A DNA stretch of 64,000 bases from Cristatella mucedo (taxonomy: Eukaryota; Bryozoa; Phylactolaemata; Cristatellidae): NCBI GenBank assembly GCA_009760855.2, contig WPIO01000015.1, forward strand, positions 635,001-699,000. Direction: 5' to 3'. Position 1 is the first letter of the stretch; each line of letters starts with the position of its first letter. Positions 1-10,168 of the stretch are shown here, one piece after another. The notes beneath the pieces were generated by a model. The model did no database searches. It saw only the letters and a program-made list of their open reading frames with translations, and was not told the origin of the DNA. A program made the position numbers and the translations under genes.

Positions 1-864
1 CATATCGAAAAGCGTTCCGTGCATCTCAACTGTGGCGTGCCCTTAAAGTCAGGACCATTCATTTCGTCGCTCGTCTGCTTATGACCAGCTAAAGTAAACT
101 ATCTCATAATCATGTACAAATACCTTCTTATGCAGAAAAGTAGTGCATAATTAATATATATTCACCAAAGGTTAGCTTCTGTTGTCGTTAGGTGACATTT
201 CAGTTAAAATTGGCTAATAATGTGATGTTAAGCACACATTTTTCTTACTTTAGTAAAGGCCATAGGTTTTCGAAGGTACAAAAGATCCAAACACGTTCAT
301 GAGATGAAGTGTGTTCCAAAGTGCAGAGCTCAAGCAAGTGGCTAAACGTGAAAAAATTATTTACGTGATGAAACAGCAAAATTCATGCATTGGAAGTTCT
401 GTCCAATGGTGTTGGAAACTTAGCTTTACTATAAAAAAACCGAACATCCCTCATCTAAGTGCGATGACGCATTTATTCGAATTCAGCAATTGCGAGAGCA
501 CAGGATTGGACATACAAAGTAACTAAAATTTGTCTAAGCTGCACAGCAGTGTCAGAGCTAATTTCAAAATGCACTGTCTGCTCACCTGTTGATGATATTG
601 AATTCTTTGACTTCTTATTGTGAAAAAGAGTATTTACCGACGCATTACAACGATACACTAAATGTCCGGTTGTTTGAGAGTCTCCTGCTTGTCTCCGGCA
701 CTTTTGACTTACCCGATCGAGGTTATTTCCTCTGACCGCTATTGGTCAGTTTCAATGCACGAGGCGAGCTGGACCAGGTCGATGGAGGAAAGGGTCCTCA
801 TATGGCTGGTGCGGCCACGGGCTTTAGTCGTGCTAATCGATGCGAATTTGGATGTGAATCTCTT
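1..864. other. No recognisable gene or repeat
   Basis: Only short unrelated open frames are present. From about 866 the sequence matches the copy at 18.6 kb; nothing to the left of that point matches anything else I can recognise in the window. Confidence 0.5.
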
Positions 865-2913
865 TTATCGTTGGGCTGCGGTGCGCCTCCCCCTTTCCGT
901 ACCTCTACTTCCCGAAACAATGCTGCTGCTGCTGCTGCTGCTGTAGCCGCCGACGTCGGCGTCGAGCTATGGTCTCTAAAGGGTCGCGTCTGGCTGGCTC
1001 CACACGTACGAGGCCTCCATGGACGGCAATCCCTCTCCTCGGCCACGGAGCAAATTGCTAGTGCTTTGGTCTTCTATTTGTTGCTTTGACATTATCCAAT
1101 GACAGTCACATTCGCATGCTTACCGATCGCCGGGAGCGCACACCGTTTTGAATCTTAAACGGACAATCTCGGCTTAAAAGCATCGTGGCGACACCAGCAC
1201 CGGCCATGGCTGGCCTGGGCACCTGGCCCTGGTGCTGCAGTGATGTTAAGACAAGTAGACATGATGCAGGAAAGGCTAAGGGAGTCTCATACAAAATCAT
1301 GACAATTCTTCAGCTCCCCCTTGGTTACAAAAAGCCATATCCAAGCTCAGCAACTGGACGTGCCTGATTCGAATGCAATTCTAGTCACAGCGAGATTGAA
1401 TATACTCTGTGAGCGTTGAATTTCTCGCAAAAGGCACCGATACAGTATAGAAACCCACGAACAAGTACAGGTTTAGTATAAGCCTGACCTATCACAATGC
1501 AGCCACTATTCGACTAGCTCGTGGTCTTCGAACGTTTATGCACACTCACGTTTCGAGCGAAGGCTGTATTGGTGATAAAATTTGTTTGCAGCTAAACTCT
1601 TTTGAGCTAGCTTCGCCATCTCGCGGCACTTGTTGACACGTTCAGAACTCGTAATTCTTTTGCATAACGAAGGACTGATAAATGAGCACTAACCTGACAC
1701 CCCCAGACAAGTTGGACTACTAACATTTTTAACGGCTAGAAAACACTAGCGGTTGCCTAAATATATCTTCTAGCAACTGGGTATGTCGCATGCCATATTT
1801 TAGATTGCATGGCGGCTGGACATCGGATCTAATAGTTAGTCAGCAGTACTTTCGGCTTTGATGAGCGTGCTACGATCTGTCTGGGCCTGTTCAGATGTGG
1901 CTATATATCTATTTCTGTCGAATAGACCGCTCTACGCAGGCTATGTGGACAAAGAATAATAGAGCCTAAGTGCTTTCGATTGCTACCGCTCTCTGCTACA
2001 GGAAGCATGCAGTGTGGGTACTGGCACAGGAGTGGCTTCCAGGGCTGCGATGCACCGTGCTCTCCGACGTGCCAGCTTCGTTTCGTATTAGAAGCGTGCC
2101 GCCCACAACGACTGGCGATGCCTGGGCGGTAAAGGACCTTAGTTCGGCAAAGCTTGCTAAATGATATTCCTTCCACTGGCCACTACGGTTTAAGGACGAC
2201 TCTGTTGTAACTACGGCTCGAGCTAAACCAGCCGAATTATGAGGATTAGCTGTTATTCGTGATAGTGAGATTATGTGGCGTTTTATCGCCGAGGCAGTAT
2301 ACAAGACAGGCGCCCAGAGAGAGAGCTTAGTCAGGATTCAAGACTCAAGGTATTGGCATTGGAGCTGAAGTGAGCTCTTGGCCACACAGTCGTAGGTGTA
2401 CGTCATTGCCGCTATTAAACGCCGGCAATCATCCGCTGCTGTTAAATAGACTTTTCTGCATTATGGATATGGACTTGATATGCCAAGGTATGAACGCTCG
2501 TCGTCGCTTCCGTGTTTCTGCTACTATCGGCAAACTTGCATGCATTGGTGCAGCACTTACAAGTAACTAGCCGCGCTACCAGGTTCGAGCGTCGCTGGTA
2601 TTCGTCGCGCGCTGGCTGAGACTAGCGCCGCTTGGAGCTCTGTGTTTGTGGCCTATTTTTTATCGGACGTGGAAGCCGCACATCACGTTTGTAACAGCAT
2701 TTAGCGAAGCGCTGAACCGCCCGAGGAAAGCCGTAAGGCACATTATACTCCAGCGAGCGGCGCTTCAGCCCCTGCGACATTCGGTCAGTTCAGACAAGGA
2801 AGAGGTCCGATTCCACTTTCGGTGTAACCGCTGACGCAGCGACGCAGCTACTGACCTTGAAGAAGACTCCAACCACAGCCAGAGCTGACGAATCGTTTTG
2901 TGCTGCCTTCGCC
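865..2913 (+). repeat. 2-kb duplicated segment, left copy
   Basis: This stretch is collinear with 18607-20653 at a constant offset of 17736 after one 6-bp difference in a CTG run near 920 (two more CTG units here). I counted roughly 25 substitutions over about 2.04 kb, so identity is near 99%. Open frames inside it differ in integrity between copies: a 115-codon frame at 19631 is broken here by a stop, which argues against coding function. It includes one copy of dispersed repeat R (about 2540-2720). What the segment originally was is not recognisable: no LTR ends, terminal inverted repeats or protein domain were seen. Confidence 0.9.
2540..2720 (+). repeat. Dispersed repeat R, copy 1
   Basis: Shares blocks with about 4080-4270 and 17650-17860, including 'gactagc', a GTGTTTGTGGCCTA-like block and 'cgtttgtaac'; the block 'gcacttacaagt' is shared with the 17.8-kb copy. 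The second duplicate at 20276-20455 is part of the 2-kb duplication. Family unknown. Confidence 0.5.
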
Positions 2914-3038
2914 TCGTCGAAGTTTTTGTATGAGCTCTTGTAGTGAATTATATGCATCTACAAGGACGAAAATTACATGCAACCCTTCGATGCCAGTTGA
3001 AGCATACAGCCCGACTGCCGGTGAGCGCGGCGTTTCCT

Positions 3039-3060
3039 AGAGAGAGGGAGAGAGAGAGAG

Positions 3061-3146
<86 letters not shown>

Positions 3147-3183
3147 CGAGAGAGAGCGAGAGAGAGCGAGAGAGAGAGAGAGA
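3039..3183. repeat. (GA)n microsatellite, about 145 bp
   Basis: Nearly pure GA dinucleotide array with a few GC-containing interruptions. It gives spurious Glu-Arg and Ser-Leu open frames on the two strands. Confidence 0.97.
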
Positions 3184-4080
3184 CATACAGAAAAGTTTGG
3201 CACCAGTTAAGTTGTTCAGTCAATGCAAAGAGTGCGAAGCAGAGTAGGGATAGCAGAGCCAGTATTTTCATCTGCAGGATTAGCAAGACTTGTAGAATTG
3301 CTATGTGATGCAAGGCATGACCCGCGTGATTTTAACGTAGGCGGCACCAGATCCTTATTTAATAAAAGGTTATACGGCAAACTCAACTTTTTCGTTGAAA
3401 ATTCAGTAGCATGTCAGTCAATTTTTAATAACAAATAATAATAGCATCGGATTTCAATAATAACTTAAGGTCGGATTGGTGAGAAACGTGGTTTTTAAAA
3501 GCACTACGTTGCTCTAGTTTCAATGGTGAATCGCTCGTTGGCATGCAAGCGTGCCGGCATAACGATAATAATGAAAGCTTAAGGATGGCCAGTCAGATTT
3601 CAGTACCATAAGCGGGTCTAGAATTCCTGCCCGAGGTACAATACCTATACAATATCATATTGCATGTATTATACAATACATAATCAATAATCAATACAAT
3701 AATCAATACAATAATAATAAATAATATTATATATATATATATATATAATAAATAATAAATAGTCAATATATATAATATTTAATACAAGACTTTACGTATT
3801 GTATTATACAATACTTACAATATTCTCGCACTACACTAGCCAGATTGTGATAGCTTGCAGAGATTACTGACGGTTCCTGAATTATAACCCATAGCATCAG
3901 GAAAGGTCGTAACCTATTGCTAAGAAATTATAGGAGGACGTCCAGCGTAATAGCTAGTAAGTTTTACTTAGCTTAGGCTAATGATGTACAGATGTGCCCC
4001 TCTGCGGCACTTATGGAGTGCTTTACACAAACGACGCTGGCTTGTTTTATTGAGGTATAGGTGCTCTTAATCGATGGCGG
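3184..4080. other. Unannotated stretch with AT-rich satellite-like patch
   Basis: No gene recognised. About 3640-3830 is very AT-rich, with tandem ATAATAA-type units and an (AT)n run near 3727. Confidence 0.5.
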
Positions 4081-4270
4081 CCGTGCTCTGCTACCGTATT
4101 GTTGAAGCAAACTGCAGCTCGCAGGCCGTGCGTCGAGGTGCCAGCTCCGTCAATATTTGTTGTACATCTTCAAGGACTAGCGCAGTTGGGTTCGCTGTGT
4201 TTTTGGCCTATGGAACTTGAGTTCCGGACCCAATGCAGCGCGTTCGTGACACTATTCACGCTACGTGTTT
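4080..4270 (+). repeat. Dispersed repeat R, diverged copy
   Basis: Aligns over short blocks with 2590-2720: 'gactagcgc', then 'gctgtgtttttggcctat', then a 'gcgttcgtgac' block in the same order. Substantially diverged, so family membership is tentative. Confidence 0.35.
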
Positions 4271-4599
4271 CTTCTCTAGTGACCGGCTAATAAGAACTCA
4301 GTAACGGTTGATACCGGATCCTAAAGCTTCAAATAAACTCGATTCACAATTTACCAGCCAGGGTAAGCAGCAGTAACAGACACCTGTTTTTTGGCTCTTA
4401 ACATTTTCACCTTGCTAGCTTTCCTTAACTAACTAAGCTTTCCTTAGCTTTCTCTTAACATTTACATCCTAATTATTTTATACTCTTAATTATGTTTACC
4501 TCAATTATAGTTGCACCTCGCTAGCATTCCTCGGCAAAGCATTTCTTACACTTAGTTCGAAGCGTAGCACGAAGTGTGCAAGCTCAGTGCACCTATGAT

Positions 4600-5485
4600 G
4601 ACGCTTGACTGCTTGATGCCGCTCGCTACGTAACGTCTTGAGTGGTCCGGCTGCGACAGCATTTGGTGATGCGGGAGATTTCGATTTTGCCACCCGCTAT
4701 AGAATCTCAGGTACGTCAGGTGCACGAGCACGAGCGGTAATGGCTGCACTGGTGACGACAAGACCGGCGTCATGGAAAAAAAAAAAACAGCAGCACGCAC
4801 CGGTGGCAAACGTGCGGACAGTGATGATCGCCGAGTCGACTGGTCGCGCGGCGCGGTAGGACTTTCCGCAACGTCACGTGCATTTTAAGCTCATCTTCTC
4901 TCGGCTTTGGAATGCCGACGTACCTCCATGGCGTACGGGTGTGGTTTGATGACGTGCTCCGATCCGCTCTCGCTCGTAGCACCCCAGTGCAGATGAATTT
5001 CCGCGGCGTAGTAAGTAGACGGCAGTCCGCCTCCGCTGAGCGCGTATTTTCGCGGCGGCATTGCCATGCTCACTGGAAGCGACGCGAACGAAGAGCTCAG
5101 CCAGCGCGACCGCAAAAAAAAACTTCTCCTGACCATCTGACTCTCGTTACCAATAAGCGACCGAAAGCTCAATCAGAGGGGCAGTTCACTCCTTGAGGCG
5201 AAGAACGTTCCCGCCTGCGTAAAGCATTGTCCTCACCCCCACGACGATCAGAAGAGCTTACGCCAGACATTAGCCGGAGTTTCTGAGGCTCGAGAGTCGA
5301 GCGGCTTCGTCGCTGCTCGTATCATCTGCCGGGCACGAAAAAGAACGAGCTCGCCGAACCACGAGAGCTACCGATTAGGTCTTCACGTCGTCACGTGACA
5401 GTACTTCCGTATCTCCAGACTGGAATGTCCCTACATGGCTCGACATTCTGTTGCATGACGACAGCAGTTAGTGAGATCCGTGAAA
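4600..5485 (+). promoter_or_regulatory. GC-rich, CpG-rich patch with E-box motifs
   Basis: No transposon sequence is visible. The patch carries a palindromic GTCACGTGAC site at 5390-5399 and a GTCACGTG site at 4873-4880, cores bound by bHLH-ZIP factors such as USF/MITF-TFE in animals. Base composition contrasts with the AT-richer flanks. The inference is a CpG-type promoter for a plus-strand transcript starting before 5486; there is no direct evidence of transcription. Confidence 0.3.
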
Positions 5486-5518
5486 ATGGCTTCGCGAATA
5501 CTGCTAAGGATCTTGCAG
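5486..5518 (+). CDS. Candidate first coding exon (11 codons)
   Basis: An ATG in good initiation context (GTGAAAATGG) opens an 11-codon frame reading MASRILLRILQ, and the next bases are GTCAGC, a usable splice donor after CAG. The arginine/leucine-rich start would suit a mitochondrial presequence, but that is speculation. No following exon was identified before the LINE at 5.9 kb, so this could be chance. Confidence 0.2.
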
Positions 5519-5914
5519 GTCAGCGACGAGCTTTAATTCCATAGCAATCTCGTTTTTCGGTCTCCAGCAGCAGTGCTTGGTACTTTTACAATTTGCTGTC
5601 AATTTTATTTCAACTGCTTTTATTTACCACTTGGCTTCTTTTCAAGACCCTTCAACTAGAGAGCTATGATGCTGATAAATAAAGGAATGGCCTTAACTCT
5701 ATACAAAAATTAACGCACAAAAACATAGAAAAGACGGTTCACTCGGATAGAGCAAAGTCTCTGTAAAACATGCAGGTTTGCCGCTTACCTCTGAATGGGG
5801 TTTCCAATCAAGAGATGACGGGATGTCAATTCAGTGATGAGTTGCGAGCTTCGTGAGCGTAGCGATTGAACGGATTTGAAGTTAGTTAAGAGCGCAAGTA
5901 ATCAAGTAGAGCTA

Positions 5915-6330
5915 GAAGATCGGGTGCTGCAACACGGGGGAGGGGGCCTGGAGTGAAACTTATTCGGAAAGGTAGGTCGGAGCGAGTTAATGGTGGGCCT
6001 TAAAGTGACCTTATGACAGTATCTTAAAATCAATGATGTGCTTGATAGGCATACAAGGCTCAGCGGTGTGACGTGGCAGTTGCAAAGCTTACGAAAATTA
6101 AGCCTAGCTGCCGAGTTGTGCATCAACTGTAAGCGTTCTGCAGCATTCGCAGAAAGACTAACAACTACTATTTTTAAGAAATCTAGTCGGATGTCACTAA
6201 TGCGTGGAAGAATTTTGCTGTGCTGTGAACCTTTCATGAATGAAGCCCAAATCCAAAATGTTCGCTCTGATGCCTTTAGCCATCGAAATGTAACTAGATT
6301 TCTTGCTCTTCTCATTAGCTTATGCAGTTA
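5915..6330 (-). mobile_element. LINE B fragment, C-terminal ORF2 remnant
   Basis: The minus-strand frame contains a degraded match (residues like LQLMHNSAARL...CHVTPL) to the region after the reverse transcriptase that is conserved in the LINE B copies at 7.5, 39.0 and 62 kb. Several frame disruptions; no 3' tail is present. Confidence 0.75.
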
Positions 6331-6494
6331 ATACGTCCTGAGGTTCAGAACTGGTCTCAATAGATTCCAATGACGCTATTGTGGGGCCACACAGTAAGAA
6401 GTCAATACTCGCTAGGGAGAACGCAAACAATTTAAAACGGATCTATTTCGCTATTTCGCCATCCTATCAAAGGTAATCTATTGAATAGTTTTCA

Positions 6495-8165
6495 GTGGGG
6501 TGACTCCAGAGTATTGACGTGAATGGACAAAGATCATTTGAAGTACCTCTGAAATATGGAGTAACTCAGGGCTCCGTGCTAGGTCCGGTTCTTTTCACGG
6601 TTTATACTCTCCTTCTTGCTGATGTGATTGCCAAGCACAATGATAATAATAATATAATAATAATGTACTTGATAAAGCGCCCTCAGAGAACTCAATCTCT
6701 TTCTAGGCGCTTTACATCTGCTGCAAAGGGAAATGCAATTAAATGGTAAGTAAAATCATGCTTGAAAAACAAACAATATGAATAACATGGTTAGGGGTGA
6801 CATGCACAGGGTCAGCACGCAAATGTGGTTAGTGGCAGCATGCACAGTGTCAGCACCCATAAGCCAATCCTTTGCTTGACTGGTAGCCAGTACAGGTCGG
6901 CGAGAAGTGGTGTGATGTGGCAACGGCGACACTCACAACAGACAAGCCTAGCTGCGGAGTTTTTCACTGTTTATACATTTATGCTCACTATCACTTTTTC
7001 ACTGTTTATACTCTCCCTCTTGCTGATGCGATTACCAAGCACAATCTAGGCCTTCACTTCTATGCGGATGGTACTCAGTTTTACCTGTGCTTTGATCCCT
7101 CCCAGCCTTCAAGCACCTCAAATTCTCTCAACTCACTTGCTGCATGTATTGATGAGATCCGCACATGGATGGTAGCAAATTTTCTAAAACTAAACGATGA
7201 TAAAACTAACTTACCATTTATGGGCAAATCCGGTGTGATTCAGATATTAGAAAGGCTGACGCTCGAAATTGGCTCTGCCAGCAAATCTCCACTTGAATCA
7301 GCTCGAAATGTAGGTGTCATTTTCCAAAGCAATCTCTCGTTAGACGACCATATCAGCTCCACAGTCTAATCTGCCTATTTTCAGCTTCACAACATTGCTA
7401 AAATTCGGGCTTGTTTAGATAAGGATACCACGTCTAAGTTGGTCCATGCATTCGTGACATCTCGTCTTGACTTCTGTAACTCACTGCTTACTGGAATACA
7501 GCATGCGCGATCAGGCGATTGCAGCTGGTGCAAAACTCCGCAGCTAGGTTTGTCTGTCGTGAGCGTTGCAGTTGCCACATTACTCCACTTCTCGCTGACC
7601 TGCACTGGCTACCAGTCAAGCAACGGTTTGACTTCAAGGTGTTGTCGCTCACTTTTAGGTCCCTTCATTCTATGGCTCCAGCCTATCTGTCAGATATACT
7701 ACCCCATCAGGCCAAGCATCGTACCACCCGCTTTTCGGAATCCAACAGTCTAGAAATACTTCGTACAAACCTTAAATACTTTGGAGACCATGCATTTATT
7801 TCGTATGCTCTCAAAGCCTGGAACTCCCTCCCGACTTGCGTCAGAACATCCCCTGACCTGACCACATTTAAAAGGAACTTAAAAACACACCTATTTAGGA
7901 CAGCATTTAGTCGGTCCCTTTGGTTCGTCCTTGATGTGCTTATTTGTGCTGACACTGTGCATGCTGCCACTAACCACATTTGCATGCTGATCCTGTGCAT
8001 GTCATCCCTAACCATGTTATTCATTTTGTTTGTTTTTCAATCATGATTTTACTTACCATTCAATTGCATTTCCCTTTGCAGCAAATGCAAAGTGCCTAGA
8101 AAGAGATTGATTTCTCTGGGGGCGCTTTATCAAGTTCATTATTATTATTATTGTTATTAGTGGGA
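6495..8165 (+). mobile_element. LINE B (L2/CR1 group), 5'-truncated, with nested insertion
   Basis: Begins inside the reverse transcriptase (GVTQGSVLGPVLF, matching the family GVPQGS motif) and runs through a degraded catalytic box (FYADGTQFYL where YADD is expected), FLKLNDDKT, and the C-terminal region with LHWLPVKQRFDFK and NLKTHLFRTAF. It is interrupted at about 6644-6966 by a minus-strand LINE B tail. A stop at 7367-7369 and frameshifts near 7520 break the frame. The 3' UTR (7920-8086) is followed by the family stem-loop (8087-8128) and an ATT microsatellite. This is the best-preserved LINE B 3' half in the window. LINE B ORF2 would supply target-primed reverse transcription; this copy cannot. 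Confidence 0.92.
6644..6966 (-). mobile_element. LINE B 3'-end insertion inside LINE B
   Basis: Starts with an AATAAT microsatellite and the reverse complement of the family tail (GCGCC...GGCGC stem), then 3' UTR, then jumps to the 'cagtacaggtcggcgagaagtg' part of the coding region. About 280 bp of the C-terminal coding sequence is missing. It separates two similar copies of a roughly 50-bp LINE segment at 6592-6643 and 6995-7044. Confidence 0.85.
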
Positions 8166-8245
8166 CCTCATCTAAACGCTTCTATTAACACATCAAATCT
8201 AGCAAGTAAAATTCTAATTGGTATTTATGGCGAATCACTGACAGT

Positions 8246-8247
<2 letters not shown>

Positions 8248-8285
<38 letters not shown>

Positions 8286-8305
8286 GAGTTAGAGAGAGAG
8301 CACTA
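8248..8305. repeat. (GA)n microsatellite
   Basis: GA dinucleotide array of about 58 bp with minor interruptions, in DNA with no recognised gene. Confidence 0.95.
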
Positions 8306-8429
8306 CTCTATATGTCTAGATCAACTTTCATTTTAAATGCTGACTTCTACAGTCTTTTGGTTAGTTCTGCAGCATCTATCGGTGGTATCATAACATAGGT
8401 CACCAAGTCTTTCTAAATTATCACCTTTC

Positions 8430-8690
8430 TTGCCTTAGAATCACCAATACAATATGGCAGTGCTGCTTTAGTTTGACATTTCAGGTCGTAGATGTCAATG
8501 GTAACCAGTCATACAGCGAGCTTTCGAAGAATGGGGTGCCCCGGGGATCGGTTTAGTGTTTTCTTCCATGCAGACTTTCATGTTTTTTTCCGATGTGTTT
8601 TCTGAGCGCAATCTTGGATTCTTTCATTTCTATGCAGACGACACTCAGCAGTACCTGAACTCCGATCGTCTCGACTCGTGACTAACCAAG
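8430..8690 (+). mobile_element. LINE reverse transcriptase fragment
   Basis: In-frame pieces read NGVPRGSV (the GVPQGSV box) and, about 110 bp later, FHFYADDTQQYLNSD, the reverse transcriptase catalytic box with YADD. The intervening frame is shifted. Closest to LINE B. Confidence 0.75.
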
Positions 8691-8852
8691 AGTCACGTGG
8701 CCAGTCCAGCCAATCTCAATCTGAAGCTGGTGCTGAAGTCACTTGAAAGCTTGTCTGGAAGGAGGCCGTGAGCAAGGTCAAAAGGCAAAGACCGAAAACC
8801 CCAGGTTAAAACTTCTAAACAAGGAAATGCATCCCTTGCCCCGCTCTGCCCG

Positions 8853-8932
8853 CAATCGGACACTCTGCAGGGGTGGGGGGCTAGCTACCACTCAATCGGA
8901 CACTCTGCAGGGGTGGGGGCTAGCTACCACTC
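8853..8932 (+). repeat. 40-bp direct tandem duplication
   Basis: A 40-bp unit beginning 'caatcggacactctgcag' occurs twice head to tail, the second copy one G shorter in the G run. Near-identity suggests a recent event. Confidence 0.95.
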
Positions 8933-9877
8933 AATCCACACTGATAAAAAAGTACCAATCTCGAGCCGGTTTTTGCATAGCGTTTTTGAAGCCTTTGGAA
9001 TGTCATAAACTAGAATTAGTTTGAACAAGCGCGTACAAAGACTTTTCCAATTGAAATCCACATTATGCATTGTACAAGTCAAAAGTCATTAAAGGCTCGC
9101 AGAAACTTTGAAATACTAGCGTTACGTACCAACGCTTGGATGGACATAGAAGACGCTGGCTTTTAGAAGCTAACACTTTTGAAATTGTGCATGCTCATTA
9201 TGTTCTGCACTCACATTCGACAATGTGCTATTTAATTTGGATGATGGCATCTGCCGAGACGGAGTCAGGATTGTCATCTCGGGAGCCAGACCCACTTGAT
9301 TGTCGGTTTTTACCTATGTGGTAGGACCCACAAGCGATGGAAGATCATAGCGCAAAATTGCGATATTTAATCTAAAGGAACTCAGCAATTGTTTATCGAG
9401 CTGAATTAGAACACAACTTGATCATTTGAGTTGGTCCGGCGAGTAGGAAAAGGTGACGGTCCAGGTCTCTCCTCGATATAAGAGAGCTTATGCCCCCGGC
9501 CCCCAGGGCTTCGCAGCTGGTAGTCTGCCTTTTTATTCAGTTTCATTGATTAGAAGAGTCATGAAAACTTGAAAGTCCAAAGCATGGCCGTGAAAATAAG
9601 CAAGGGCGAAGGGAGAATTTTTAAATAGGGACAACAACCGCAAGTGCTGTAAAACTATAGCACACAATCATAGTGCTTATTCGATGCACACTCATTTCAC
9701 GATTGCTCATTGACTGGAAATAGGTCATATTTTCGTCACTGGTGACTCTCGGGGCAGAGATATGCGAAAAAGCTTAGCTGATTTAACTGCTTTTTAATGT
9801 AGCTTTTTCATATAGATGAGCTTTTACGGCAATATAACCACCACTTGCAGTGGGCGAAAAAGATTTCCTACTGCATG
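8933..9877. other. No recognisable gene
   Basis: No long open frame with family similarity and no clear LINE sequence. Confidence 0.4.
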
Positions 9878-9935
9878 ACTTGAACTTACGATTTGGGAAA
9901 GCGAAAAGCGAGCACCTTGCCTCGTGGGCTAAGAC
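9878..9935 (-). mobile_element. Possible SINE1 tRNA-like head, diverged
   Basis: Resembles the reverse complement of the SINE1 head at 50170-50238: a 'cttgaacttacgat' B-box-like block, then 'gcgagcacctt', then 'ctcgtgggct'. No 3' tail was found on the left side, so the assignment is tentative. Confidence 0.3.
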
Positions 9936-10098
9936 CCGGAGGCGGCTCAGGTCGCTGTGCCTGCCCTATGGGGGGGTGGGCAAGTGTCAGCTAACCCCAT
10001 TTTTAACCCATCCCCGGCTAAGCCAACGAAAGCAGACCACGGAAAATACTGTGGCAATAGCAGTTGACTACAGAAATTTCTTGTTCGCTCTTAGTGTT

Positions 10099-10154
<56 letters not shown>

Positions 10155-10168
10155 TGTGTGTGTGTGTA
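10099..10168. repeat. (GT)n microsatellite at the LINE A 3' end
   Basis: About 70 bp of GT repeats immediately adjoining the LINE A 3' end (reading CA on the element strand), consistent with the microsatellite tails typical of L2-type elements. Confidence 0.95.

Noticed and set aside
2943-3313. Long Glu-Arg and Ser-Leu repeat open frames, also at 31738-32236 and 52689-52982
   Set aside because: They are translations of GA/CT microsatellites with no other coding evidence.
4891-5196. Opposing ~94-codon frames at 4.9-5.2 kb as genes
   Set aside because: Compositional openness of CpG-rich DNA on both strands; no recognised motif or splice support.
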